A stretch of 64,000 nucleotides of DNA from Janthinobacterium sp. 1_2014MBL_MicDiv (GTDB lineage: Bacteria > Pseudomonadota > Gammaproteobacteria > Burkholderiales > Burkholderiaceae_D), in the NCBI RefSeq assembly GCF_001865675.1, contig NZ_CP011319.1, positions 3,782,001-3,846,000 on the forward strand, in the 5' to 3' direction. The translations under genes and the position numbers were made by a program. Under the pieces are notes generated by a model, which was not told where the DNA came from, searched no databases, and was given only the letters and a program-made list of their open reading frames with translations. Of this stretch, positions 45,564 through 53,835 are shown piece after piece. Numbering within the stretch: the stretch's first letter is position 1; every line of letters begins with the position of its first letter.

Positions 45564-47252
45564 CTAAACAAAGGCCACGACAAGCGGGCCCAGCAAGGTC
45601 AGGAAGACATTGGCCAAGGCATACGTGATGGCAAATGGCACGGTGGGAATCGAGTTTTGCGCCGCGTTCAGCACTTCGCCGAAGGCGGGGTTGGCGCTGC
45701 GCGAGCCGGACAAGGCACCGGCAAACACGGCAACGTTGTCGTAGCGCAAGATATAGCGGCCGATCAACATGGTCAGTATCATCGGCAGGATGGTCACGAC
45801 GACGCCCACGCCAAACAGGGTCAGGCCGTGCTGGCGCACGGTTTCCACCGCTTGCAGGCCCGACGTGAGGCCGACGACGGCGACGAAGCCGGCCAGGCCC
45901 AGGTCTTTCAGGATTTGCACGGCGCCGCTCGGCATGTAGCCAAAGGTCTGGCGCTTGGCGCGGAACCAGCCGAATACCAGGCCCGACAGCAGCACGCCGC
46001 CGCCGCTGCCCAGGGTCAGCGGAATCGAACCGATGCGCGCCACCAGCAAGCCCACCAGCAGGCCGACGACGAGGCCGGCGCCCATGTAGACGAAGTCCGT
46101 CTTGGCGCTCGGCACGATCATGTAGCCCACTTCGGCCGCTACGCGCTTGACGTCCTGCTCGGCGCCATAGATGGTCACCACGTCGCCCGTCTGCACGACG
46201 GTTTCCGACTGCATGGGCAGGATCTTGCCCATGCGGCTCAGCTGCACGACAAAGATGCCGTGGCGCACGCCCGGCGCCGTCGCGTTGCGGATCTCGCCCA
46301 CCGTCTTGTTGTGGTACACCTTGTTGGTCAGCACCATGTCGCGGCGCTGCATGACCAGTTCCATGCCTTCGACGGCATGCAATTCCTTGCCCAGCTGGGA
46401 AGACACGCTGAGCATGGCTTCGCGGCGCCCCACCAGCAGCACGATGTCGTCGGCCGCCAGCACGAGGTCGGGGCTGACGTCGACGATCTGGCCATTGCGC
46501 TTGACGCGCTCGATGGTGATGGCCGTGTTCGGATTGGCGCTTTCGATCTCCGCCACGGAGCGGCCGGCGCCCGGGCCCACTTCATAGATGCGGCCGATGA
46601 GGTCGGGCGCGGCCGGCGTCTGGCCGGGTCCCAGCACCTGCACGCCCGCTTGCAGTGCCGTTTCCGCCTTGATCGCGTCTTCGCGGATGGTGCGGCCCAT
46701 GAGCTTCGGCAGGATATTGACGCAGACGATGATGGCGCCGAACGAACCGAACACATAGGTCACGGCATAGCCGACAGCCACATTGCCTTGCAGGCGCGCC
46801 ACTTCGTCGGCCGCCAGGCCCAGCTTGGTGATGGCGTCGCCGGCCGTGCCGATGATGGCCGACTGCGTCAAGCCGCCCGCCGCCACGCCGGCCGCCAGGC
46901 CCTTGTCGAGGCCGAAGATCTTGGCCATGATGACCACCGTCAACAGCGCCGTCACGGCCAGCACCACGGCCAGGATGATTTCGCGCACCGACTGCCGCCC
47001 CAGGGAATTGAAGAATTGCGGGCCGCTTTCATAGCCGACCGCATAAATGAACAGGGCAAACAGCACCGACTTGACGCCCGGGTCGATGGCGACGCCCACC
47101 TGGCTGACGAGCACCGCCACCAGGAGTGAACCGGCGACCCCGCCCAGCTGAAACGAGCCGAACTTGATCTTGCCGATGTAGTAGCCCACTGCCAGGGAGA
47201 GGAACAAGGCAATTTCAGGCGACTTCTTGAATAACTCATGCAACCATTCCAT
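45564..47252 (-). CDS. aspT: AspT-family aspartate:alanine exchanger (1)
   Basis: The 562-residue membrane protein has the AspT/YbjL layout: an N-terminal membrane block (about 10-185), a central cytoplasmic region with two TrkA-C-like domains (about 205-380), and a second membrane block (about 385-560). AspT exchanges aspartate for alanine across the inner membrane. It lies 73 bp before the decarboxylase gene on the same strand. It is clearly paralogous to the next protein, for example ALFLSLAVGYYIG against ALFLALALGYAVG. Confidence 0.85.
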   Translation of the reverse strand: MEWLHELFKKSPEIALFLSLAVGYYIGKIKFGSFQLGGVAGSLLVAVLVSQVGVAIDPGVKSVLFALFIYAVGYESGPQFFNSLGRQSVREIILAVVLAVTALLTVVIMAKIFGLDKGLAAGVAAGGLTQSAIIGTAGDAITKLGLAADEVARLQGNVAVGYAVTYVFGSFGAIIVCVNILPKLMGRTIREDAIKAETALQAGVQVLGPGQTPAAPDLIGRIYEVGPGAGRSVAEIESANPNTAITIERVKRNGQIVDVSPDLVLAADDIVLLVGRREAMLSVSSQLGKELHAVEGMELVMQRRDMVLTNKVYHNKTVGEIRNATAPGVRHGIFVVQLSRMGKILPMQSETVVQTGDVVTIYGAEQDVKRVAAEVGYMIVPSAKTDFVYMGAGLVVGLLVGLLVARIGSIPLTLGSGGGVLLSGLVFGWFRAKRQTFGYMPSGAVQILKDLGLAGFVAVVGLTSGLQAVETVRQHGLTLFGVGVVVTILPMILTMLIGRYILRYDNVAVFAGALSGSRSANPAFGEVLNAAQNSIPTVPFAITYALANVFLTLLGPLVVAFV

Positions 47253-47305
47253 GCTAACCGCCTTTCGTTTTGAAGGAATTCATTGAAACCGGCCCGCGGC
47301 CGCGC

Positions 47306-48994
47306 TCACGCGTGCACCGAGCCGGCCAGGGCCACGATCAGGGGCCCCATCAGGGGCAACACCACATTCGAGATGGCATAGGTAATCGTGTAGCCCAGCA
47401 AGGGCGTCGAATTGCCGGCCGCGTTCTGCACGGCGGACAGGGCCGGCGTGCTGCACTGCTGGCCGGCAATGGCGCCCAGCAGCACGGGCGCTTCCAGCTT
47501 CAGGAAAAAGTGCCCGACGCACAAGGAGATCGAGGCGGGGATGACGGCGATCAGGACGCCCATCAGCGGCAGCGACAGGCCGTACTGGCGGATCAGGTCG
47601 ATCGCCTGTGGCCCCGACGCCAGGCCCACGCAGGCGATGAAGGTGGCCAGGCCGATATCCTTCATCATGTCGAGCGCGCTGGGGTGGATGCCCGGCATGC
47701 CGGGCTTGCGCGCCTGGTACCAGCCAAACACGAGGCCCGTCAGCAAGGCGCCGCCCCCCGTGCCCAGCGAAAAGGGAATGCCGCCCAGCCTGGCGGAAAA
47801 ACCGCCGATATACACTCCCAGCACGATGCCGATGCTGGCATACACGATATTGCTGCGGTCGCCCGTGGGCACGCGCTTGCCGATGGCGGCCAGGGCCGTG
47901 TTCAAGTCGCGCCCTTCCGTCGTGCCATACAGGCGCAGCACGTCGTCGCGCTGCAGGGTCAGGTCCGGCAGCGGGGGCATGCTGTGTTCGCCGCGCACGA
48001 CGGCCGCCACATGCACGCCGGCCGGCAGCGCCACCCGGCGCAGCGACTGGCCCACCAGCGACGCCTGCTGCAACACCACTTCGACGGCGGAGACGGCCAT
48101 GTTCAAGCCCGTCGTATCGGCGAATTCCTCGCCCAGGATGGCTTCGGCCGCCACCAGCGCGGGCCGGTGGCCGATCACCAGCACTTCATCGTTGGTGCGC
48201 AGGCGCAGTTCCGGCACCAAAGCCAGCACCTTGCCATGCCGGCGCACGCGCGTGATGCTGGCGCGGCCCGCAAAAATATGTTGCAAGGCATCGAGACGAC
48301 GCCCCGCGCCACGGCTGATGCGGTAGGCGCGGCCCACCATTTCCGGCGTCGCCTGCAAGGCATCGGCGTCCGCCTGCGCGCCGCCCATCTGCGCCCACAA
48401 TTTGTCCGCTTCCTCGCGCAGGTTGACGCGCAACAAGATGGGGAAAATCTGGCTGGTGGCGATGACGATGGTGATCAGGCCGAAGATATAGGTAATCGAA
48501 TAGGCGGTGACGACGTTCGCCTGCAGCTCGGCGATGCGGGCCGCAGGCAAGGCCAGCTTGGAAATGGCGTCCGTGGCCGTGCCGACGACGGCCGATTCCG
48601 TCGCCGCGCCCGCCATCATGCCGGCCGCCGTGCCCTGGTCCAGGCCCATGATGCGCGTGGCCAGCAGCACCAGGGCCAGCACCGCCACCACCTCGATCAG
48701 GCACAGTATGCCGAGGCGCAAGCCCTTGGCATTCAGGTTGGCAAAGAACTGGGGGCCGCCCGCATACCCGAGGGCAAAGATGAACAGCATGAAGAAGACA
48801 TTCTTCACGCTGGCGTCCAGGGTGATGCCCACCTGGCCGATCAGCAGCGCGGCGATCAGGGTGCCGCACACGCCGCCCAGCTGGATCGGACCGAAGCGTA
48901 TCTGTCCCACCGCGTAGCCCAGGGCCAGGGCCAGGAACAAGGCCAATTCGGGAACCTGGTGCAATACCGACGCGATCGAATCGAGCATGAGCAA
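47306..48994 (-). CDS. AspT-family aspartate:alanine exchanger (2)
   Basis: A second AspT-type exchanger of exactly the same length, 562 residues, with the same two membrane blocks and TrkA-C region. Sequence has diverged, particularly in the soluble domain. It is the first gene of the aspT-aspT-aspD group, 53 bp upstream of the other exchanger. The pair could form a heteromer or exchange different amino acids. Confidence 0.82.
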   Translation of the reverse strand: MLMLDSIASVLHQVPELALFLALALGYAVGQIRFGPIQLGGVCGTLIAALLIGQVGITLDASVKNVFFMLFIFALGYAGGPQFFANLNAKGLRLGILCLIEVVAVLALVLLATRIMGLDQGTAAGMMAGAATESAVVGTATDAISKLALPAARIAELQANVVTAYSITYIFGLITIVIATSQIFPILLRVNLREEADKLWAQMGGAQADADALQATPEMVGRAYRISRGAGRRLDALQHIFAGRASITRVRRHGKVLALVPELRLRTNDEVLVIGHRPALVAAEAILGEEFADTTGLNMAVSAVEVVLQQASLVGQSLRRVALPAGVHVAAVVRGEHSMPPLPDLTLQRDDVLRLYGTTEGRDLNTALAAIGKRVPTGDRSNIVYASIGIVLGVYIGGFSARLGGIPFSLGTGGGALLTGLVFGWYQARKPGMPGIHPSALDMMKDIGLATFIACVGLASGPQAIDLIRQYGLSLPLMGVLIAVIPASISLCVGHFFLKLEAPVLLGAIAGQQCSTPALSAVQNAAGNSTPLLGYTITYAISNVVLPLMGPLIVALAGSVHA

Positions 48995-49150
48995 ACCTTC
49001 GAAAAGATACGGATGGCTGCGCGTTCTTGGGCTGGCAGGCGCTGGCTGTCGAACGGGCGTATGGGGTCCCGCGCAACACCTGCCATAGAGGGGGAAGCAC
49101 TGGGAAAATGTTGTAACGTGGAATCATGTTCGGCGAAAATTTTCTAAGTG

Positions 49151-49169
49151 TCAACAGGTGTTCTGTTGA
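49151..49169. other. hairpin upstream of the exchanger operon
   Basis: TCAACAG-GTGTT-CTGTTGA gives a 7-bp stem in the 246-bp gap 48995-49240. It may end the SBP gene transcript or act as an operator for the aspT operon. Nothing else was recognised in the gap. Confidence 0.35.
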
Positions 49170-49240
49170 ACTCGTCTTGATATTTCTCAAACAGGCTGCG
49201 CACGATTGAAGTGCCTATTTGACACCGATCAACAATACCA

Positions 49241-50110
49241 CTAGTAATATTTTGGACGGTACCAGAGCGCCTTGCGCGCCAATGGCGTCTCTTCGGGCAG
49301 GTCCGGATTGGCCAGGTCCAGTACATGACGCTGGGCCAGCTTCAGCTGGTCCGCCAGGCGGCCGAAATGGCGCTGGAACAGCTGGGTGAAACTGCCATCG
49401 GCGAGCATTTTTTCCAGTCCCGCCTCGATGTGGCGGGCCAGTTCGGGCCGGTGCTTGCCGACAAAAAAATACAGGGCCGCCGGATAGCGGATCACCAGGT
49501 GCGTATCGAGCGCCAGCGGCAGCCGCGCATGGCTGGCCAACTCGCTTTGCGCCTCGATCACGGAACGGGGGAAGTAATCGATGCGGCCCGCCGCCAGTTG
49601 CTGGAACAAGCCCTCATAAGTGCTCGACGTATCGATGCGCAAGCCGTTCGCCTGCAGGATGGCCGCGTCGGGCCAGTCGCGCATCTGCCCGGCGGACAGG
49701 CGCGCCAGGTCGGCCAGGCTGCGCACCTGGCGCAGCAGCTGAGCCTGGCGCGCCTGCACCAGGGCCACGCGCCAGCCGATCAGGCCACGGTCGATGGGTA
49801 TGCGCACCGGCAACAACTGCGCTTCGCTGGCGCGGCTGGTCATGGCCCAGACGACATCCACGCTGCCCGTCGCCGTGGCGATTTCCTGCATGGCGCGCGT
49901 CTGCACCATGCGCAGCGCGGAACGGCGCAGCACGTAGGCATGGCCCGAACGGGCGAGCGCCAGCCGCAGCAAGGCCGTCACATAGGCTTGCTGCGGATCG
50001 TCTTGCGCCTGGTGGCGCGGGTATAGCAGTGCTTGCGGCAGCGACGGCGCGCCGATGGCCGCATCCAGCGGCCACAGGCAGGCGAGCATGAGCAGGGGGC
50101 GGCGCTGCAT
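49241..50110 (-). CDS. periplasmic solute-binding protein (amino-acid-binding type)
   Basis: The 289-residue protein has a signal peptide (about 1-20) and a divergent type-3 solute-binding-protein fold. Recognisable features are the Tyr-Glu hinge region STYEGLFQQLAAGRIDYFPRS and the C-terminal DGSFTQLFQRHFG. It has no ABC permease next to it, so it may serve as an orphan sensor-like protein. It could be functionally linked to the downstream aspartate exchange genes, but this is a guess. Confidence 0.7.
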   Translation of the reverse strand: MQRRPLLMLACLWPLDAAIGAPSLPQALLYPRHQAQDDPQQAYVTALLRLALARSGHAYVLRRSALRMVQTRAMQEIATATGSVDVVWAMTSRASEAQLLPVRIPIDRGLIGWRVALVQARQAQLLRQVRSLADLARLSAGQMRDWPDAAILQANGLRIDTSSTYEGLFQQLAAGRIDYFPRSVIEAQSELASHARLPLALDTHLVIRYPAALYFFVGKHRPELARHIEAGLEKMLADGSFTQLFQRHFGRLADQLKLAQRHVLDLANPDLPEETPLARKALWYRPKYY

Positions 50111-50237
50111 GGCCCCTCCTTTCCAGCATATTCTTACCAGAATAGCATTCTCGCGCAGCAGAGCACGCTTGTCGACTGGAATATGGAAACTGTGTATAAA
50201 ACAACAGTAGTTTCAGGCAGTCCTGGATGAGCTGGAA

Positions 50238-50251
50238 TTAATCCAGATCAA
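50238..50251. promoter_or_regulatory. FNR-like box upstream of the HMA gene
   Basis: TTAATCCAGATCAA matches TTGAT-N4-ATCAA with one mismatch. It lies about 100 bp upstream of the HMA start, in the 239-bp gap 50111-50349, and fits oxygen-responsive control like that suggested for the neighbouring ubiquinone genes. Confidence 0.5.
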
Positions 50252-50256
50252 TAAAA

Positions 50257-50280
50257 GCACAAATATAAAAAAATTTGTGC
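50257..50280. promoter_or_regulatory. 24-bp dyad upstream of the HMA gene
   Basis: GCACAAAT-N8-ATTTGTGC is a perfect interrupted dyad just downstream of the FNR-like box. The central A/T tract would suit either a promoter or a repressor site. Confidence 0.4.
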
Positions 50281-50349
50281 GTGCTGCTCTGGACGGCATG
50301 CACGCCCCTCGCCTACGCTCTTTTTTTATCTGAAAAACAAGAGGAATCC

Positions 50350-50613
50350 ATGCAGACAGCGCGTTTGAATATTATCGGAATGGATCACGAAGGCTGCGCC
50401 GACAGGCTGACGGGCGCACTCGAAGCCGTCAGCGGCGTGGCCACGGTGTGCGTCTCGCTGGCCCGTCACGGCGCCACGGTGCAATTCGACGAGCGGCTGG
50501 CCAGCCAGGAGCGCCTGCTGGCCGCCGTCAACGATGCCGGCTTCATGGGCGAGGCATCCGATGAGGAGCAACTGCCGTCGTGCAGCGGCGCCTGCGGCCA
50601 CTGCCGCCACTGA
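50350..50613 (+). CDS. HMA-like heavy-metal-associated domain protein, variant motif
   Basis: The 87-residue protein has a ferredoxin-like HMA fold (LNIIGMDHEGCADRLTGALE, then a second half with LLAAVNDAGFMGEA). The usual metal site GMTCxxC reads GMDHEGC, so the first Cys is replaced by His and only one Cys remains. A Cys- and His-rich tail (SCSGACGHCRH) could form another metal site. ATG 50350 is chosen because GAGGAA precedes it; the frame opens further left. Function is unclear, possibly copper or zinc handling or sensing. Confidence 0.7.
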   Translation: MQTARLNIIGMDHEGCADRLTGALEAVSGVATVCVSLARHGATVQFDERLASQERLLAAVNDAGFMGEASDEEQLPSCSGACGHCRH

Positions 50614-50629
50614 ACACCCCCACGGCCGG

Positions 50630-51175
50630 TCAGCCGCCGCGCGCGCCGCGGTCGCGCAGATGGGCCAGCACGCGGCGCGGCCCCAGCGCCTGCAGGTCGA
50701 ACGGCGGCAGCTCGATGGCGTCGAGCGTGTTCTTGAACAGCAGCCCCAGCTCCGTATCGCCTTCCAGGCTCAGGCGGCGGCTGAAAAACAGGGTGTCGGG
50801 ATCTTCCTGGCGCCGCGCCAGCAGCATCAGGTCGTGCACGCTGGCGGCGATGCACAGCTCGGGCACGTCGACATAGCGCTCGGCCACGAAGACCGTGCCC
50901 TGCCACTCGAAATCGAAGGCGATGCCCGCATCCAGCAGGCGCAAGCGCAGACTGCGGCCTTCCAGGCTCTGCCGCACATCGTCGGGCAACTGGGGCGCCA
51001 GCAGGCGGTTCAGCCCCTGCACGAACAGCCAGGACGCCGGATACGGCGGCAGCTTCGACAGCAATTCGGCCAGTGGTTCCGGCAGCCGGTAAGCCAGCGG
51101 CCCCTTCGGCAGGCCCGCCCTGGCCTGGGCGGGGGCCGGCACGGGGACGGGCAATCTTTCCAGTTGATCTTGCAT
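50630..51175 (-). CDS. ubiT: UbiT, SCP2-domain protein for anaerobic ubiquinone synthesis
   Basis: The 181-residue protein has a SCP2 lipid-binding domain (about 40-150; LFVQGLNRLLAPQLPDDVRQ and RRLSLEGDTELGLLFKNTLD). With UbiU and UbiV it supports oxygen-independent hydroxylation of the ubiquinone ring; UbiT is thought to bind the hydrophobic intermediates. ATG 51175 lies 20 bp after ubiV. It is the last gene of the ubiU-ubiV-ubiT operon and is convergent with the HMA gene. Confidence 0.88.
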   Translation of the reverse strand: MQDQLERLPVPVPAPAQARAGLPKGPLAYRLPEPLAELLSKLPPYPASWLFVQGLNRLLAPQLPDDVRQSLEGRSLRLRLLDAGIAFDFEWQGTVFVAERYVDVPELCIAASVHDLMLLARRQEDPDTLFFSRRLSLEGDTELGLLFKNTLDAIELPPFDLQALGPRRVLAHLRDRGARGG

Positions 51176-51195
51176 GGTGCTTCCTTTCGATGCGT

Positions 51196-52098
51196 TCAAT
51201 GAGCGGCGTGCTGTTCCATGCCGGGCTGGCCATGCCAGTAGCCGTCGCAGGCGCCGGCCGGCTGGCAGGCCGCCAGCTGGGCCTGCGCACCGACGCCGCT
51301 GACCAGGCCGCGCCGCGCGCGGTCGAAAATGGCGATGACCTGGTCCGTATGCATGGCTTGCGGGCTGAGGCGCGCGACGGACACGCCCATGGCATGCATG
51401 GCGTCGAGTTCGCGCACCAGGTTGTAGACCAGGGCCGACTGCGTCTGCGTGCCGTTGAGCACGAGGAACGGCACTTCGTCGCGCGTGCGCAGCAGCAGGC
51501 CATCCGGCTCTTCCAGGCAGCTGTAGCCGCAATCGTCCTTCGGCAGGTTGCGGTTGCGCGCCGTGAAGCAGCGCGCGGAAAACGCCAGCGGCATGCGGCC
51601 ATAGGCAAAGACTTCCGTTTCCAGCCCTTCCGGTTTCTGGCGCTGCATCTCGGCCAGCGCTTCCTGGCCCATTTCCAGCGGCATCACCCAGCGCCGGGCG
51701 CCCAGGCGCGCCAGCAATTGCAGGCTGGGACCATTGAACAGGTTCAGGTGCGGGCCGGCGATGAAAGGCGCGCCCTTCGCCATGCAATGCACGGCGCCCA
51801 TGTCGTTCGCCTCGACCGCATAGCGGCCATTGCCCGTGATGCGGCGCAGGGTCGCCAGTTCGGCGCCCGCCTCGATCAGCGCCTGCGTCGACAGCACCAC
51901 TTCCTTGCCGGCTGCGGCCAGCATGTCGGCGATATCGAGCCAGTCGGCCAGGCGCAGCTCATGCCGGCGCGAGCACACGGTTTCGCCCAGGTAGACGATA
52001 TCGACGGCGGTGCCGGCGATCTGCTGGTAAAACTCGAACACAGTGGCACGCGGCCAGTAGTACAGCAAGGGGCCCAAAGAGAGTTTCAGCATGTTCAT
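51196..52098 (-). CDS. ubiV: UbiV, U32-type 4Fe-4S protein for anaerobic ubiquinone synthesis
   Basis: The 300-residue peptidase U32-like protein has Cys42 (ETVCSRRHE) plus a C-x12-C-x3-C set (ARCFTARNRNLPKDDCGYSC), the same spacing as the iron-sulfur ligands of E. coli UbiV. With UbiU it forms the oxygen-independent hydroxylase system. The gene begins 3 bp after ubiU. Confidence 0.9.
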   Translation of the reverse strand: MNMLKLSLGPLLYYWPRATVFEFYQQIAGTAVDIVYLGETVCSRRHELRLADWLDIADMLAAAGKEVVLSTQALIEAGAELATLRRITGNGRYAVEANDMGAVHCMAKGAPFIAGPHLNLFNGPSLQLLARLGARRWVMPLEMGQEALAEMQRQKPEGLETEVFAYGRMPLAFSARCFTARNRNLPKDDCGYSCLEEPDGLLLRTRDEVPFLVLNGTQTQSALVYNLVRELDAMHAMGVSVARLSPQAMHTDQVIAIFDRARRGLVSGVGAQAQLAACQPAGACDGYWHGQPGMEQHAAH

Positions 52099-52101
52099 CC
52101 T

Positions 52102-53139
52102 TTATTTCCAGGAGCGGTGGTAAGCGCCCAACGTGTGCTGCTGGCCCTCGGCCAGCTTGTCCATGGCCGCCATCCAGCCCGGCTTGACGGCGTAGCGCGC
52201 ATTGCCTTCGCGGCAGGCGTCGATCGCCTCGCGCCAGACGCGCGTCACCTGCGCCACGTAGGCGGGGCTGCGCTGGCGCCCTTCGATCTTCACGGCGCGC
52301 ACGCCCATGGCGATCAATTGCGGCAGCAGCGCCAGGGTATTCAGGCTGGCCGGCTCCTCGATCGCGTAATACTCTTCGTCGTTGACCTCGAAACGTCCCT
52401 TGCACAGGGTCGGGTAGCTGGCGTTCTCGCCCGGCGCGTAACGGTCGATCAGCACGCCGTTCAGGCGCGACTCCAGGCCGTTCGGCGTCTCCAGCCAGCG
52501 CACGGATTTCGCCGGCGAGCACACGCCGTGGGTATTCGGCGCCTCGCCCGTCGCATACGAGGACAGCGCGCAGCGGCCCTCGACCATCACGCACAGGCTG
52601 CCGAAGCCGAAGACCTCGATCTCGACATCCGTCTTGGCGATCAATTGCTCGACCTGCGCCATGGACAGCACGCGCGGCAGCACGGCGCGGGCGATGCCGA
52701 AGTGTTCATGGTAAAAATTGATGGCCTCGTAATTGGTGGCCGACCCCTGCACGGACAGGTGCAGGCGCAGCTGCGGCTGGTGCTGGGCCGCATACGCCAT
52801 CAGGCCCGGATCGGCGACGATCATGGCGTCGATGCCGGCCTGCGCGGCGCGGTCGATGGCGCTGCGCCATACGGCCCAGTTGTGCGGCTGCGGATAGGTA
52901 TTCAAGGCCAGCAAGACCTTGCGTCCATACTGGTGCGCATAGCGCACGCCCTCGGCGATGGCCTTCTCGTCGAAATTGAGGCCGGCGAAATTGCGCGCGT
53001 TGGTGGCGTCGCGAAAACCCAGGTACACGGTGTCGGCGCCATTGTCGACGGCCGCTTTCAGGGCGGGCAGGCTGCCGGCGGGACAGACCAGTTCCAGCGG
53101 TCCGGCCACGCGGGTGGCGGTGGTTGCTTCAAGCATCAT
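52102..53139 (-). CDS. ubiU: UbiU, U32-type 4Fe-4S protein for anaerobic ubiquinone synthesis
   Basis: The protein (345 residues from ATG 53139) opens with GPLELVCPAGSLPALKAAVDNGADTVYLG, the U32 family start. It has Cys in SLCVMVEGRC (C-x6-C), GVCSPAK and YPTLCKGR, matching the UbiU cluster ligands. It is the first gene of the anaerobic ubiquinone operon. ATG 53139 and 53136 are adjacent; AGGA lies about 11 bp upstream. An FNR-like box and a TATAGT -10 element lie upstream. Confidence 0.9.
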   Translation of the reverse strand: MMLEATTATRVAGPLELVCPAGSLPALKAAVDNGADTVYLGFRDATNARNFAGLNFDEKAIAEGVRYAHQYGRKVLLALNTYPQPHNWAVWRSAIDRAAQAGIDAMIVADPGLMAYAAQHQPQLRLHLSVQGSATNYEAINFYHEHFGIARAVLPRVLSMAQVEQLIAKTDVEIEVFGFGSLCVMVEGRCALSSYATGEAPNTHGVCSPAKSVRWLETPNGLESRLNGVLIDRYAPGENASYPTLCKGRFEVNDEEYYAIEEPASLNTLALLPQLIAMGVRAVKIEGRQRSPAYVAQVTRVWREAIDACREGNARYAVKPGWMAAMDKLAEGQQHTLGAYHRSWK

Positions 53140-53173
53140 GATATTCACATTCCTGTGTCGGCTCAGGGTGCAG

Positions 53174-53179
53174 ACTATA
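53174..53179 (-). promoter_or_regulatory. -10 element of the ubiUVT promoter
   Basis: TATAGT read on the minus strand. The implied start site near 53167 is about 42 bp from the centre of the FNR-like box at 53203-53216, the spacing of FNR class II activation. Confidence 0.55.
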
Positions 53180-53202
53180 GCCCCGCCCATGGCGCCCAGT
53201 CC

Positions 53203-53216
53203 TTGACCCAGGTGAA
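53203..53216. promoter_or_regulatory. FNR-like box for ubiUVT
   Basis: TTGACCCAGGTGAA matches the betaproteobacterial FNR-type pattern TTGAC-N4-GTCAA with one mismatch. A nearly identical box occurs upstream of nrdD. Confidence 0.6.
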
Positions 53217-53301
53217 GGAATGCATGCATGGCCGGCACGCGCGCGAATTGCTTGACCTGGCTGTAAAATGCCCGTCCCATTATCCGATTCCACTGACCGC
53301 C

Positions 53302-53712
53302 ATGCCCCGCAAACCGCTGCTGATCTTCCTGCTGACCCTGTTCCTCACCGTGCTGCAGGTGCAGTGGGCGGCGCCGGCCGACGGCCTTGACGCCGAGACG
53401 CTGTCCATCCTGTCGCCCGAGGTACTGGGCGCGTATCCGGGCGTGCTGCTGCTGTTCCTGCAGGCCGCCTTGGCGCGCCGCGCCATGTCCGTGCCGCGCC
53501 AGGCGGCCATCTGCACGGGCCTGCTGGCCGTCTACTGGCTGCTGGCGAACTACGTCACCTTCGACTTGCGCGTCGCCAGCTGGAGCACGTTCTCGCCGCT
53601 GGAAATCTGGGCGCACGTGCTGCCCGCCTCCCTCCTCAGCATCGCCGTCTGCGGCGCCGCCTGGTTCGGCCTGAGCTGCTTCATCCTGCGCCAGGGACGC
53701 GCGAAAAAGTAA
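53302..53712 (+). CDS. small membrane protein of unknown function
   Basis: The 136-residue protein has about four hydrophobic segments (about 6-22, 48-62, 75-92 and 108-128) and a basic C-terminus RQGRAKK. I recognise no family. It is divergent from ubiU and ends about 120 bp before nrdD. Its start at 53302 is supported by the membrane-protein character that begins there, although the ribosome binding site is weak. Confidence 0.65.
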   Translation: MPRKPLLIFLLTLFLTVLQVQWAAPADGLDAETLSILSPEVLGAYPGVLLLFLQAALARRAMSVPRQAAICTGLLAVYWLLANYVTFDLRVASWSTFSPLEIWAHVLPASLLSIAVCGAAWFGLSCFILRQGRAKK

Positions 53713-53726
53713 ACGGGGGCGCTTTT

Positions 53727-53740
53727 TTCACCTGCGTCAA
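53727..53740. promoter_or_regulatory. FNR-like box upstream of nrdD
   Basis: TTCACCTGCGTCAA is the reverse complement of TTGACGCAGGTGAA, differing from the ubiU box only in the spacer. It lies upstream of the NrdR boxes. Confidence 0.6.
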
Positions 53741-53774
53741 GGATTTGGCAAGCAACTGCACGCCCCCTTTGACG

Positions 53775-53790
53775 TCACTACATTTAGTGA
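53775..53790. promoter_or_regulatory. NrdR box 1 upstream of nrdD
   Basis: TCACTACATTTAGTGA matches the 16-bp NrdR consensus ACACWATATATWGTGT at 12 positions. Its start is 31 bp before the second box, the usual spacing of tandem NrdR boxes. Confidence 0.75.
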
Positions 53791-53805
53791 TTAATCTCCA
53801 TGAAA

Positions 53806-53821
53806 ACACCGCATGTTGTGT
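53806..53821. promoter_or_regulatory. NrdR box 2 upstream of nrdD
   Basis: ACACCGCATGTTGTGT matches the NrdR consensus at 12 of 16 positions. It lies just before the nrdD ribosome binding site TTGGAGA, supporting the downstream ATG as the true start. Confidence 0.75.
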
Positions 53822-53835
53822 TTATTGGAGATTCC

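Noticed and set aside
53800..53835. Upstream ATG at 53800 as the nrdD start
   Set aside because: It would place an NrdR box within the gene, and the downstream ATG has the ribosome binding site.
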